Under the pieces are notes generated by a model. The model was given only the letters and a program-made list of their open reading frames with translations, was not told the DNA's origin and did not search any database. A stretch of DNA of 64,000 nucleotides, from positions 1,364,001-1,428,000 of the forward strand of contig NZ_CP035281.1 in assembly GCF_004103735.1 (NCBI RefSeq), read 5' to 3'. This DNA comes from Aminipila luticellarii (GTDB taxonomy: Bacteria > Bacillota > Clostridia > Peptostreptococcales > Anaerovoracaceae). Shown here in pieces: positions 27,812 to 35,844 of this stretch (positions are counted from its first letter, which is position 1; every line of letters begins with the position of its first letter). The translations under genes and the position numbers were made by a program.

Positions 27812-28728
27812 AACCTACCATCCTGGCCGCAATATACGGCGTTTTCTTTTATTTCTTGTCCATCCGAATTCGTCGTGATAATGGTGATCTCAATGATCCA
27901 CATGCTTCCTTCTTCATTCTGAGTACAAGAATTCACTTCGTAGCGGCTTTCAGCCAAAACTTGATGAAGCTGCTCTAAATAACCGTTCAGTTCTTTATCC
28001 TCTGCCTGTAAGGTTATCGATTTAAACAGTTGAGGATTTTCTGCCGTATTTTGGCCTTCATCCGCCTGGCTTTCTATTGGATCCCTTTGTACAGGAACAT
28101 TCTCTTTTTGAGCCTCTCCTGCTTTCTCAGTATTCAAGTCCGTCCGGTCCGCTTTAGCTGCCTGTTCTGTTTGAGAAGCTGCTACTGCTTTCTTTTCAAC
28201 TGCTGAGTCGTGATTGCCTGTAGCCTTTTCAGAGGGGATGTACGCCTTATTTAACGAATCACTGGCGTTTTGTGCCTTTTTATCCGAAACCTCAGCAGTA
28301 TCTTTGGACTCCCCCTTCTGCTGGACATCCTTCTCCGCTTGATTGCTATAGGATACATCTTGTTTATTAAAGTCATCTAAATTATTATTATACAATATAA
28401 CCGAGAATAAACCAACCAGAAAAACTGCTGCCAGAGAATAGATTCTTTTCCAATGTATTTTTTTCCTGCCATCCGCATGAGGCATTTTAGAAGCTCTGAT
28501 CTGCCTCCCCTCAGCAGCCAGTGCTTCGTGAAGTCTTTGGTTGAACCGTTCAGGGACAGGGACATCCTTTAGACTTGATAAATCAGCCATCATATGCTGC
28601 AATTCTTCTGCGGTTTGTTTACAATGCGGACATTTTTCTATATGCTCCCGCATTTCTTCCATTTTTTCCTCATCTAGTTCGTGATCTATAAATGCAGATA
28701 ATAAGTCTTCTGCTTCCGGACAAGTCAT
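27793..28728 (-). CDS. Zinc-finger anti-sigma factor, membrane-bound
   Basis: A 311-residue anti-sigma factor. The N-terminal zinc-binding anti-sigma motif H29-x3-C33-x2-C36 (HIEKCPHC) is intact. A single membrane helix follows at about residues 95-114. An extracytoplasmic part comes next: a low-complexity Lys/Glu/Ala/Gln-rich linker to about residue 235, then a compact C-terminal domain of about 75 residues that I do not recognise. It should hold the ECF sigma factor encoded just upstream until a signal triggers release. GGAAGGAG precedes the ATG. The 3' end overlaps polA by 19 nt. Confidence 0.85.
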   Translation of the reverse strand: MTCPEAEDLLSAFIDHELDEEKMEEMREHIEKCPHCKQTAEELQHMMADLSSLKDVPVPERFNQRLHEALAAEGRQIRASKMPHADGRKKIHWKRIYSLAAVFLVGLFSVILYNNNLDDFNKQDVSYSNQAEKDVQQKGESKDTAEVSDKKAQNASDSLNKAYIPSEKATGNHDSAVEKKAVAASQTEQAAKADRTDLNTEKAGEAQKENVPVQRDPIESQADEGQNTAENPQLFKSITLQAEDKELNGYLEQLHQVLAESRYEVNSCTQNEEGSMWIIEITIITTNSDGQEIKENAVYCGQDGRLWKKES

Positions 28729-28831
28729 ATGATATCTCCTTCCCTTAAAATTATTTTCTTTATTTTAGACACCATCGAAATGATTTTTGTTCCATGCATC
28801 CTTTTACCTTATGTAATATTCTCCTTCAAAA

Positions 28832-29416
28832 TCACGAATCCCGGATTTTCAGATTGTTCAAATAGATTTCTTTTAAGTTTTTTCTGGCTCTCGATATACG
28901 AGACTTGACCGTTCCTATGGAGCATTCCAGTATCTCTGAAATTTGTTCATAGGAAAGTCCCGTTATATCCCTTAAAATAATTATTTTTTTGTGTTCTTCC
29001 GGTATTTTGTCAAGACACGTTAGGATATATGCACTCTCTTCCCTGTTCAGCATCATTTCCTCCGGCGGAGGTGCGCCATCCGGAATATCCAGCTCTGCTC
29101 CTGCCGGATGATCTTCCGATTCCATGGATACTTCCCTGTATTTCTTTTTCTTTTTCCTTAAGAAGTCATAACAGGCATTGACAACAATCCGATATACCCA
29201 GGTCTCAAACTTGCTTTCTTCATTAAAGTTTTTTAAATGCCGGAATATTTTTATGAAGCTTTCCTGTAATACATCCATGGCATCATTCTCATCCTTGACA
29301 TACCGCAATGCGATATTATAAGCCTTTCCTTTGCACGACAAAAGGAGGGTCTCAAAGCTACCCTCGTCTCCTTCTTTCGCCCGTTTGATTAATGCTCGTT
29401 CTTCTTCCGAAATCAT
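28832..29416 (-). CDS. ECF-type RNA polymerase sigma factor (SigW/RpoE-like)
   Basis: A 194-residue sigma-70 family protein with only regions 2 and 4. Region 2 has DVLQESFIKIFRHL and FETWVYRIVVNACYDFLRKKKKK. Region 4 has YEQISEILECSIGTVKSRISRARKNL, a helix-turn-helix. The pairing with the zinc-finger anti-sigma gene downstream is the classic ECF arrangement. The 103-bp gap between the two genes holds no convincing gene. The ribosome site is weak. Its regulon cannot be read here, but autoregulation through the divergent region 29417-29571 is likely. Confidence 0.92.
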   Translation of the reverse strand: MISEEERALIKRAKEGDEGSFETLLLSCKGKAYNIALRYVKDENDAMDVLQESFIKIFRHLKNFNEESKFETWVYRIVVNACYDFLRKKKKKYREVSMESEDHPAGAELDIPDGAPPPEEMMLNREESAYILTCLDKIPEEHKKIIILRDITGLSYEQISEILECSIGTVKSRISRARKNLKEIYLNNLKIRDS

Positions 29417-29507
29417 GGTGTCATGCTCTTTTCAATCTGTGCGTTTTATGATAAAATACAAAGTTAATATACTATTTGTTCTTTAAACAGTTCGTATTTA
29501 AACAACC

Positions 29508-29536
29508 TGTTAAAGACAAATATATTTTATTATAAC
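29508..29536 (+). promoter_or_regulatory. Candidate promoter of the PHP phosphatase gene
   Basis: In the 155-bp divergent region between the sigma gene and the PHP gene, TGTTAA (29508-29513) and TATAAC (29531-29536) are separated by 17 bp. Both are imperfect. The same region must hold the promoter of the sigma gene on the other strand, which I could not identify. Confidence 0.4.
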
Positions 29537-29571
29537 AAAATTCATGTATATAACACAAGGAGATTATCAAT

Positions 29572-30372
29572 ATGTACGATTATCATACCCATTCTTCTTT
29601 CTCGGATGACTGCGTCATACCCGCCGAAGATATGATTCAGGCCGCCATACAAAAAGGAGTAAAGGAGTTAGCCATAACAGATCATTACGACCCGGACTAT
29701 CCGGACCCCCAGTACCCTTTCGTTATCGATTTTAACAAATATCATGACACTTTATTGAAAGTAGAAAAAACATATAAAAATCAAATTAAGATTATTAAAG
29801 GACTGGAAATAGGCATTCAGCACGGTGAGACTTTAGAAAAATGTAAGACGGCCGCAAAAGCGTTTCCCTATGACTTTCTCATCGGCTCTTTCCACTGTAC
29901 GGATCACAAAGACCTGTATACAGGATATTTTACGGAAGGAGTGGATATTCCCAAGGCCTTTGAACGCTATTATGAATACGCGTATGAATGTTTAAAAAGT
30001 TATACTGATTTTGATGTAATGGGACACATCAACGTAGTCGACCGATATGTTCCTTTTGATCAAATTCCAAAATATAAACCGTATATGGATATGATCCATG
30101 ATATTTTAAAAAGGCTTATCGAAAATGGAAAAGGAATTGAATTTAATTCTTCCTGTTACAGATATCTTAAAAATGGACGAACCACCCCTACTTTGGAAAT
30201 CCTGTCTCTATACAGGAAGCTGGGCGGAGAAATTATCACTTTTGGATCGGATTCACATGATCCCGCCTGTATTGCCGATCATTATAATGAGGTCATGGAG
30301 CTCCTTAAATCCATTGGATTTCATTATATTTCAACTTTTGAGAATAGAGAGGTTCATTTTGTCCGTATCTGA
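29572..30372 (+). CDS. PHP-domain histidinol-phosphatase family protein
   Basis: A 266-residue PHP metallophosphoesterase of the HisK/YtvP histidinol-phosphatase type. The metal ligands are DYHTHSSFSDD near the N-terminus, ITDHYD, GLEIGIQHGE, GSFHCTDH and GSDSHDP near the C-terminus, all intact. No other histidine-biosynthesis gene is nearby, so the actual substrate may be another phosphomonoester. AAGGAG lies before the ATG. It is one of only two plus-strand genes in the window. Confidence 0.82.
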   Translation: MYDYHTHSSFSDDCVIPAEDMIQAAIQKGVKELAITDHYDPDYPDPQYPFVIDFNKYHDTLLKVEKTYKNQIKIIKGLEIGIQHGETLEKCKTAAKAFPYDFLIGSFHCTDHKDLYTGYFTEGVDIPKAFERYYEYAYECLKSYTDFDVMGHINVVDRYVPFDQIPKYKPYMDMIHDILKRLIENGKGIEFNSSCYRYLKNGRTTPTLEILSLYRKLGGEIITFGSDSHDPACIADHYNEVMELLKSIGFHYISTFENREVHFVRI

Positions 30373-30391
30373 GATTAAAATTTGAAATATT

Positions 30392-30400
30392 TGGTATGAT
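30392..30400 (+). promoter_or_regulatory. Extended -10 promoter of the second CNNM/CBS gene
   Basis: TGGTATGAT is a TGn-extended -10 element (TATGAT at 30395-30400) about 63 bp before the start at 30463. No good -35 box is visible, as is common with extended -10 promoters. Confidence 0.5.
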
Positions 30401-30462
30401 ATACAGTATTCAAGCTTAAGAGAGGTTTATAACGACCTATAAATAAGGAGAATAACGAATTT

Positions 30463-31755
30463 ATGACTTATTTGATAAATATTATTATTGTGCTGATTCT
30501 TGTCTTTTTTAATGCCTTTTTTGTTGCTACGGAATTTGCCATGGTAAAGGTAAGAAAATCTCGAATAGAAACTTTAGTCAATGATGGGAATAGCAGCGCC
30601 AGACATACGCTGACCATTGTGAACGGCTTAAATTCTTATTTGTCTGCATGTCAGCTGGGAATCACCTTAGCGTCTTTAGGACTGGGCTGGGTGGGAGAAC
30701 CGGCTGTGGCAAAAATGATGGAGCCGTTGTTTTCATTGTTTCACCTATCGGACAGTTTAGTTCATTCCATTTCCTTTATCGTGGGATTCTCCTTGATAAC
30801 AGCCTTTCATATCGTGCTTGGAGAGCTGGTTCCGAAATCTTTAGCCATCGTCAACACAGAAAGAATTGCGCTATATACCGCTCTTCCTTTAATTCTGTTC
30901 TATAAGGCCACCTACCCTATTATGTGGGCCTTTAACCATACCACAAGTTTTGTTTTAAAGCTGTTCGGACTTTCACAGGCAAACGAGCATGAGGAAGCAC
31001 ATACAGATGAAGAAATCAAGCTGTTGGTCGAAGAAAGCTATAAGCATGGACTGGTAGACAAGACCGAATTGTCTCTCATCGATAATATCTTTGATTTTTC
31101 TGAGAAAACGGTAACCGATGTGATGATACCCCGAACCGATATGGAATGTATCTTCACCGAGAATTCTTTTGATGAGGTTTTAGCCTTTGCCATGGAAAAA
31201 CAGTTGACCAGATACCCGGTCTGCCAAAAGGATAAAGATCACGTACTGGGGTTCATCCACATCAAAGATTTGTACAAACAGAAGATCATTGGTTCAGATC
31301 AAAAAATAGAACCTATTATCCGAGAAGTGAATTTTGTTCCGGAGTCCATGTCCATCAGCGAACTGCTCAAAATATTCAAGAAGGAAAAGACCCAGCTTGC
31401 TGTCATTATTGACGAATATGGCGGGACAAGCGGATTAGTGACCGTGGAAGATATTTTAGAAGAAATCGTCGGCGAACTTCAGGATGAATTCAATGCGGAA
31501 ACACCCGATATCATTACAAATGAAGACGGGAGCTATATCGTAGACGGAAAGGTTCATCTGGAGGAAATCAGTGAACGGCTGGAGATGGATATTGAAGAAG
31601 AAAATATTGATACCATCGGAGGCTGGATTTATTCACAGCTAAGCTCCGCTCCGCAGCCCAATGATAAAATACTGTATCAAAATTATGAATTTACCATATT
31701 GAGCTGTGATCAGAGAAGAATCAAACAAATATGGATAAAAAAACAACTCCCATAA
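30463..31755 (+). CDS. CNNM/HlyC-CorC family membrane protein with CBS pair (second copy)
   Basis: A 430-residue paralogue of the protein at 103-1455, with the same plan: an N-terminal DUF21 membrane domain of about four helices, two CBS motifs (VMIPRTDMEC and LAVIIDEYGGTSGLVT) and a C-terminal CorC_HlyC domain. The family is implicated in Mg2+ or other cation efflux and homeostasis. The AAGGAG site is 12 nt from the ATG, a little long. A terminator follows at 31761-31792. Confidence 0.88.
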   Translation: MTYLINIIIVLILVFFNAFFVATEFAMVKVRKSRIETLVNDGNSSARHTLTIVNGLNSYLSACQLGITLASLGLGWVGEPAVAKMMEPLFSLFHLSDSLVHSISFIVGFSLITAFHIVLGELVPKSLAIVNTERIALYTALPLILFYKATYPIMWAFNHTTSFVLKLFGLSQANEHEEAHTDEEIKLLVEESYKHGLVDKTELSLIDNIFDFSEKTVTDVMIPRTDMECIFTENSFDEVLAFAMEKQLTRYPVCQKDKDHVLGFIHIKDLYKQKIIGSDQKIEPIIREVNFVPESMSISELLKIFKKEKTQLAVIIDEYGGTSGLVTVEDILEEIVGELQDEFNAETPDIITNEDGSYIVDGKVHLEEISERLEMDIEEENIDTIGGWIYSQLSSAPQPNDKILYQNYEFTILSCDQRRIKQIWIKKQLP

Positions 31756-31760
31756 TCCGC

Positions 31761-31792
31761 AATCCGCCGAAATAAAATCCGGCGGATTTTTT
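31761..31792 (+). terminator. Intrinsic terminator after the second CNNM/CBS gene
   Basis: AATCCGCCG (31761-31769) pairs with CGGCGGATT (31780-31788) in a 9-bp stem with a 10-nt loop, followed by TTTTTT on the plus strand. It stands between converging genes and has no T tract on the minus strand. Confidence 0.93.
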
Positions 31793-31821
31793 GTATAAGA
31801 GTTGTTCCTGTTTCCATTTTT

Positions 31822-32790
31822 TTAAAGTCGATAAAAATCGGAGGCCGCTTTTAAGCCATACGCCGGTTTGGCATGGAGGACTGCGTTGTTGATGGCTTTG
31901 GCCATCACGTTGGCCGCCAAAGCTCCCAAAGAATCCGGTGCCACTTCTACTTCCCCGGTAGCCATCACAAAGATGGAGTCTCCGTCGGCGGAAGTATGAA
32001 CGGGTCGAATGGCTCTGGCATATCCATTATGAGAAATAGAAGCCAGCTTATTGGCCTGAGGCTTCGTCAGCTTCGCATTGGTGATGATACATCCGATAGT
32101 GGTATTTCCGCTGAATACATTTCTGGATGCGGATATTTCAGAGAACATGATTTCCTCTGTACTTACAATTTCCGTTTTATCCTCACTTAAAATTCCCGCA
32201 AGCCTTTTACCGGTATCTACGTCCAGAACATCTCCCAATGCATTTACAGCTACTACAGCCGCACACTGCACGTCTCCTGCCTGTACGGCATAGATGCCAA
32301 GACCGCTCTTCATCAGCCGTTCGATTCCCAGATATTTTCCGACAGTAGCTCCGGTGCCGGCTCCCACATTGCCCTGCTCCGGCATATTTTTTTCCGAAGC
32401 CGCACAGGCTGCATACCCCATCTCTTTATCCGGTCTGCAGGTTCGGTTCCCCACGACCAAATCAAATAGGGATGCTCCGCATACAATAGGTACGACTCCT
32501 ACCCCCACATCAAATCCGATATTCTTCTCCTCCAGATACGCCATAGCTCCGGAACAGGCATCCAAACCGTAGGCACTGCCCCCGCTCAGCATGACACAAT
32601 GGATCTGCTGAACCATATTTTCAGATTTTAAAAGATCGGTTTCTCTGGTAGCGGGGCCTCCTCCCCGAACATCAGCACCTGCCCATGCTCCCTTTTCACA
32701 TATAATGGCTGTACAGCCCGTGCCTCCTTCGGCAGACTGCGCATGCCCCACCCGGATCCCTTTTATTTCATTTATATTGATCTCCTTCAT
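31822..32790 (-). CDS. P1 family (DmpA-like) aminopeptidase
   Basis: A 322-residue peptidase of family P1, whose members self-cleave to make an N-terminal nucleophile enzyme acting on N-terminal residues of small peptides (L-aminopeptidase/D-esterase, beta-peptidyl aminopeptidase). The family GGS segment (MLSGGSAYGLDA) and the processing site region SGNTTIGC are present, so I infer cleavage before Thr230. It lies 40 nt after an OPT peptide transporter gene in one apparent operon, consistent with import followed by cleavage of small peptides. AGGAGG precedes the ATG. Confidence 0.87.
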   Translation of the reverse strand: MKEININEIKGIRVGHAQSAEGGTGCTAIICEKGAWAGADVRGGGPATRETDLLKSENMVQQIHCVMLSGGSAYGLDACSGAMAYLEEKNIGFDVGVGVVPIVCGASLFDLVVGNRTCRPDKEMGYAACAASEKNMPEQGNVGAGTGATVGKYLGIERLMKSGLGIYAVQAGDVQCAAVVAVNALGDVLDVDTGKRLAGILSEDKTEIVSTEEIMFSEISASRNVFSGNTTIGCIITNAKLTKPQANKLASISHNGYARAIRPVHTSADGDSIFVMATGEVEVAPDSLGALAANVMAKAINNAVLHAKPAYGLKAASDFYRL

Positions 32791-32830
32791 AGAAATAATC
32801 CTCCTGATTTTTCCTTTTAACTTTATTCTA

Positions 32831-34471
32831 TTACGCTATAATTCGAATGGCAAGAACTAATGCCTGTATGACACCCACGATTGCTTCCCCGCCAAGCAGA
32901 CCTGACGCAATAATGGAACCCGTACCCTTTTTTTCAAAGTCAGGAAAGGCTTTATCTGCAAAGAATCGGAGCATCCCACCTATGAATGCGGTAGCAGACA
33001 GATAAAAAGGCAGGTAAACGCCTAATCCCAAGGTCATGACCGGGAAATTGACGCAGTATAATATGGTGGCGGCAACAAGTCCGATCACAAAGGCCGGAAC
33101 ATTTGATATCCCCCCTACCATAGCTGCCACTGCACTGGCCTGAGCTGCCGGAAATACTTCCGTACCGAACACATCCGCCCCGTATGCATCTACTATAACA
33201 AGCAATACGGCTACGGACACCACCGCACCTATAATGGAGCCAACAGCCTCTGCGATCCACTGGGCTTTCGGATCGGTCTTTAATATATAGCCCGCCTTAA
33301 AGTCGTTCATGATGTCCCCTACAAGGCCGCAGGCTACGGCTACCGCTGCCGCTACGAAAAATGCCTCCGTCTGCCCGATAGAGGAAACCGCTTTGGCGGC
33401 AATCAATACAATGATTCCAAAAATCTCCATAGGGTTAATACCGGACTGCCCAACACATTGTGCTGACATAGCTGTGGCTACCCACACGCCCAGTATGGTC
33501 ACGATAGAAGCTGCCACGCCCATATGAGCCCATACAGTGAAAAGAAAAGCTAACAGGACCATAACGATCGGAGCCCATCGAAGAGGTATGATACTGTCCC
33601 CTATGCTGTCTTTTTTAAACATGGCACCAAATATTTCTTTGGATTGAGGTAATATTCCCTTTAGGATAATTCCCAAACCAGTTCCCACCATTAAACCGAT
33701 TCCCAAAGATGCTTTTATGGAAGAAGCCGTGGCTGCATCCCATATGCCAAAATGCTGTCCGCCTATCAATATACCGAAATCTCCTATTACAGCACCCAGA
33801 AACCAAATGCCGATAAAGACCGGGCCGATTATGTAGCCCACCGAAATAAGCATCGGAGAAAGCCAGATTCCTCCTCCGGAGCCATAGGAAAGCATTTTAG
33901 AGTTCATAAAGGTTGCCGGAATTTTATGAAAAACATCTCTTAACAACGTAAAAACAGCTGCAAGACCCATCGATGAAAACAGTACGACCGCTTTTTTTCC
34001 GCCAGCATCCCCGACGAGCAGGGCCTCTGCTGCTGCCTGTCCCATAGGATAAGGCAAGGCCTTGGTCACAACAAAATATTTTCGAATCATGGCAGTAAAA
34101 ATCAATCCCAGCAATACACCGCCCACGGTTATTACAATAAGGGTCATCGGGTTGATTTCTGCCTGCTTGTTCAACATCCAAATTCCCGGCAGAGTAAAAG
34201 CCAGACCGCCTGCTACCATTGCGCCTGCCGACATGGCAGTATGGGTCACATTGATTTCATTTATGTTGGTATGACCGCACGCTTTGAGTGCAAACATGGA
34301 GACAAGGGCAACAAACATAATCGGCCATGGTAAAGAGCTCAGCTTTAACGCTACAAACATAGAGCTCATGGTCAGAATAACGGCCCCAAGGCTGCCGATA
34401 ATCAAGCTTCTTGGGGTTAATTGTTCTCTAAAAGAACTCGCGTACTTTACTTTCGTGTTTTGTGAAGACAT
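32831..34471 (-). CDS. OPT family oligopeptide transporter
   Basis: A 546-residue polytopic membrane protein (about 14-16 hydrophobic segments) of the OPT family, bacterial EspB/YPL-like branch, which carries small peptides or amino-acid derivatives by proton symport. The N-terminal region FREQLTPRSLIIGSLGAVIL and the motif FNDFKAGYIL-like segment (DIMNDFKAGYILKTDP) fit the family. I start it at 34471, with AAGGAGG directly upstream. The longer frame to 34636 contains an intrinsic terminator and has no membrane or family features. Its partner is the P1 peptidase downstream. Regulation by its structured leader seems likely. Confidence 0.87.
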   Translation of the reverse strand: MSSQNTKVKYASSFREQLTPRSLIIGSLGAVILTMSSMFVALKLSSLPWPIMFVALVSMFALKACGHTNINEINVTHTAMSAGAMVAGGLAFTLPGIWMLNKQAEINPMTLIVITVGGVLLGLIFTAMIRKYFVVTKALPYPMGQAAAEALLVGDAGGKKAVVLFSSMGLAAVFTLLRDVFHKIPATFMNSKMLSYGSGGGIWLSPMLISVGYIIGPVFIGIWFLGAVIGDFGILIGGQHFGIWDAATASSIKASLGIGLMVGTGLGIILKGILPQSKEIFGAMFKKDSIGDSIIPLRWAPIVMVLLAFLFTVWAHMGVAASIVTILGVWVATAMSAQCVGQSGINPMEIFGIIVLIAAKAVSSIGQTEAFFVAAAVAVACGLVGDIMNDFKAGYILKTDPKAQWIAEAVGSIIGAVVSVAVLLVIVDAYGADVFGTEVFPAAQASAVAAMVGGISNVPAFVIGLVAATILYCVNFPVMTLGLGVYLPFYLSATAFIGGMLRFFADKAFPDFEKKGTGSIIASGLLGGEAIVGVIQALVLAIRIIA

Positions 34472-34735
34472 TTTTTCCTCCTTGTAATAAGAAATGTCCG
34501 CCTCTCCTTGTAAAAGTTCTTTCTCACTTGAGTGAACTAAAAAAGCAGCCTCATTAAATAAGCTGCCCATATTTCTGAAACTGAAAACACAAAAAATAAA
34601 AGATTTTTTGCATTTTTCTTGGTATGTCAGTCCCATTCCTTAGGATATAGGCTTCTTTGATATAAATTAAATAAGAAATAACGAAGGTGGTACAGTTAAA
34701 AGCTTTATACTGTCCACGTTAGTCAATATAACACA
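34472..34735 (-). promoter_or_regulatory. Structured leader of the OPT transporter gene
   Basis: About 260 bp upstream of the OPT start hold no gene. On the minus strand there is first a long imperfect hairpin (34679-34721: TAACG, TGG and ACAGT arms repeated in inverted form, with small bulges), then about 110 nt of AT-rich sequence, then an intrinsic terminator (34539-34567) 68 bp before the ATG. This layout suggests transcription attenuation. I could not match it to a riboswitch class. Confidence 0.5.
34539..34567 (-). terminator. Intrinsic terminator inside the OPT leader
   Basis: GCAGC (minus strand, 34562-34566) pairs with GCTGC (34545-34549), extended by T-G and T-A pairs, with a loop of about 8 nt. 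It is followed by TTTTTT (34539-34544). It lies between any upstream promoter and the OPT start codon, so it must be read through or bypassed for expression. Confidence 0.75.
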
Positions 34736-34736
34736 A

Positions 34737-34775
34737 ATAAAAAGACAATTCAATACCCAGAGTAAGAATTGTCTT
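34737..34775 (-). terminator. Intrinsic terminator downstream of the 6S RNA
   Basis: A perfect 10-bp stem (AAGACAATTC at 34742-34751, GAATTGTCTT at 34766-34775) is followed by a T-rich tail on the minus strand (TTTTTATTTG). It lies about 40 bp past the proposed 6S 3' end and insulates the OPT leader. Confidence 0.85.
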
Positions 34776-34813
34776 ATGTTATGTAATATACTGTATACAA
34801 AGTTTTTTTCTAA

Positions 34814-34996
34814 CAAAAATCCCGACATGCCGTCAGGTGATAATTCACACCCTATCAGTAGATAGGGGGGTACCCTGCTTCCGCTTCTGCCTTCCACTGC
34901 AAAGGAGGCTTGACATAGGCTGCAAAGACTCGGATTCCCAAGGTCACAGTGTAGGTTGAATTATACTACCTTAACGAACACTTCAGGATTTCTTGC
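34814..34996 (-). ncRNA. ssrS: Probable 6S RNA
   Basis: A 183-nt minus-strand RNA, the usual 6S length, which would bind sigma-A RNA polymerase as a promoter mimic. By eye, the 5' segment 34968-34990 pairs with the 3' segment 34817-34838 in a bulged closing stem of about 20 bp. The single-stranded 5' side of a central bubble follows. An irregular terminal stem comes next: GGGAATCC with GGGTACCC, CTTTGC with GCGGAAG, and an apical GCCTCC...GGAAGGC hairpin. A small hairpin CCTATC-TACT-GATAGG lies on the 3' side of the bubble, as in known 6S RNAs. The 3' end GTCGGGATTTTTG is also a terminator-like hairpin. A TATAAT lies at 35003-35008. Confidence 0.75.
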
Positions 34997-35002
34997 ATTT
35001 AT

Positions 35003-35041
35003 ATTATATGACTATTATACTATTTCATTCAGATTTTGCAA
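35003..35041 (-). promoter_or_regulatory. Promoter region of the 6S RNA
   Basis: Two overlapping options on the minus strand: TTGCAA (35036-35041), 16 bp, TATAAT (35014-35019), or the nearer TATAAT at 35003-35008, which would start transcription near 34996, exactly at the closing stem. The latter lacks a good -35 box. Both lie after the yebC stop codon. Confidence 0.55.
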
Positions 35042-35073
35042 TAGGAACAGCATAGTATGTTCTGGAAAAAGAT

Positions 35074-35805
35074 TTATTCAAACTCTTCCAGATCCAATGA
35101 ACAGTTATGGTGAACCTTCTGAACATCATCGTTATCTTCCAGTATATCGATCATCTTCTTCAGCTTCTTGATATCGTGTTCGTCGGACGGTGCAGACTCC
35201 ATGGACGGAACATATTCAATATCCGATTCGAGCAGTTCATATCCGGCTGCGGTCAATGCACTGTGTACATCGGTGTAGACGGCAGGTTCTGTTTGTATTT
35301 CAAAAGAATCTTCATGAACGATCATATCTTCCGCTCCCGCTTCAAGGGCTGCTTCCATCAGGACATCTTCATCTACACGATCCGTTTTTTCAATAATCAG
35401 AACACCCTTTCTGGCAAACATATAGGATACGCATCCCGGTGCTCCAAGGTTTCCGCCGAACTTGTCAAAAGTCGATCGTACCGCCGCCGTAGTTCGGTTC
35501 TTATTGTCCGTCAGAGCTTCCACAATAACGGCAACTCCGCCTACGCCGTAGCCTTCAAAGTTCAATTCTTCATATGTCTCGCCTTCCAGTTCGCCGGTTC
35601 CCTTTTTTATGGCTCTGTTAATATTATCGTTTGGCAAATTAATGCTCTTAGCTTTTTCGATTGCCACCTTAAGTGACGCATTGTATTCCGGATCTCCACC
35701 GTTCTTAGCAGCTACCGTGATAGCTCTAGAGTATTTTGTAAATACTGCAGCTCTTTTTGAATCCTGTGCTGCTTTACGTCCTGCGATTGTACCGTGTCTT
35801 CCCAT
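35074..35805 (-). CDS. yebC: YebC/PmpR family protein
   Basis: A 243-residue member of the YebC family (TACO1 homologues), annotated as transcription regulators and recently linked to translation of proline-rich sequences on the ribosome. The N-terminal signature MGRHGTIAGRKAAQDSKRAAVFTK is close to the family start, and GGDPEYN and GYGVGGVAVIVEALTDNKNRT are core motifs. AGGAGG lies just before the ATG. It is monocistronic or follows the large dehydratase-like gene at 40 bp. Confidence 0.93.
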   Translation of the reverse strand: MGRHGTIAGRKAAQDSKRAAVFTKYSRAITVAAKNGGDPEYNASLKVAIEKAKSINLPNDNINRAIKKGTGELEGETYEELNFEGYGVGGVAVIVEALTDNKNRTTAAVRSTFDKFGGNLGAPGCVSYMFARKGVLIIEKTDRVDEDVLMEAALEAGAEDMIVHEDSFEIQTEPAVYTDVHSALTAAGYELLESDIEYVPSMESAPSDEHDIKKLKKMIDILEDNDDVQKVHHNCSLDLEEFE

Positions 35806-35844
35806 GGAGACACCTCCTAACTTCTTTAAATTTCAACTTAAATA

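Noticed and set aside
28729-28799. A 23-codon frame between the sigma and anti-sigma genes whose stop codon overlaps the anti-sigma ATG
   Set aside because: The start has a poor ribosome site, the peptide has no recognisable features, and such short frames occur by chance in a 100-bp gap.
34684-34693. AAGGTGGTAC on the plus strand, resembling the T-box core motif
   Set aside because: It lacks the following CCGCG, there is no plus-strand gene downstream, and the sequence is explained better as one arm of a hairpin in the minus-strand OPT leader.
34667-34897. 76-codon minus-strand frame across the 6S RNA 3' end and its terminator
   Set aside because: It has no family match, and its span is accounted for by an RNA fold and an intrinsic terminator.
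35107-35676. 189-codon plus-strand frame opposite yebC
   Set aside because: Antisense shadow of a highly conserved gene, without a ribosome site.
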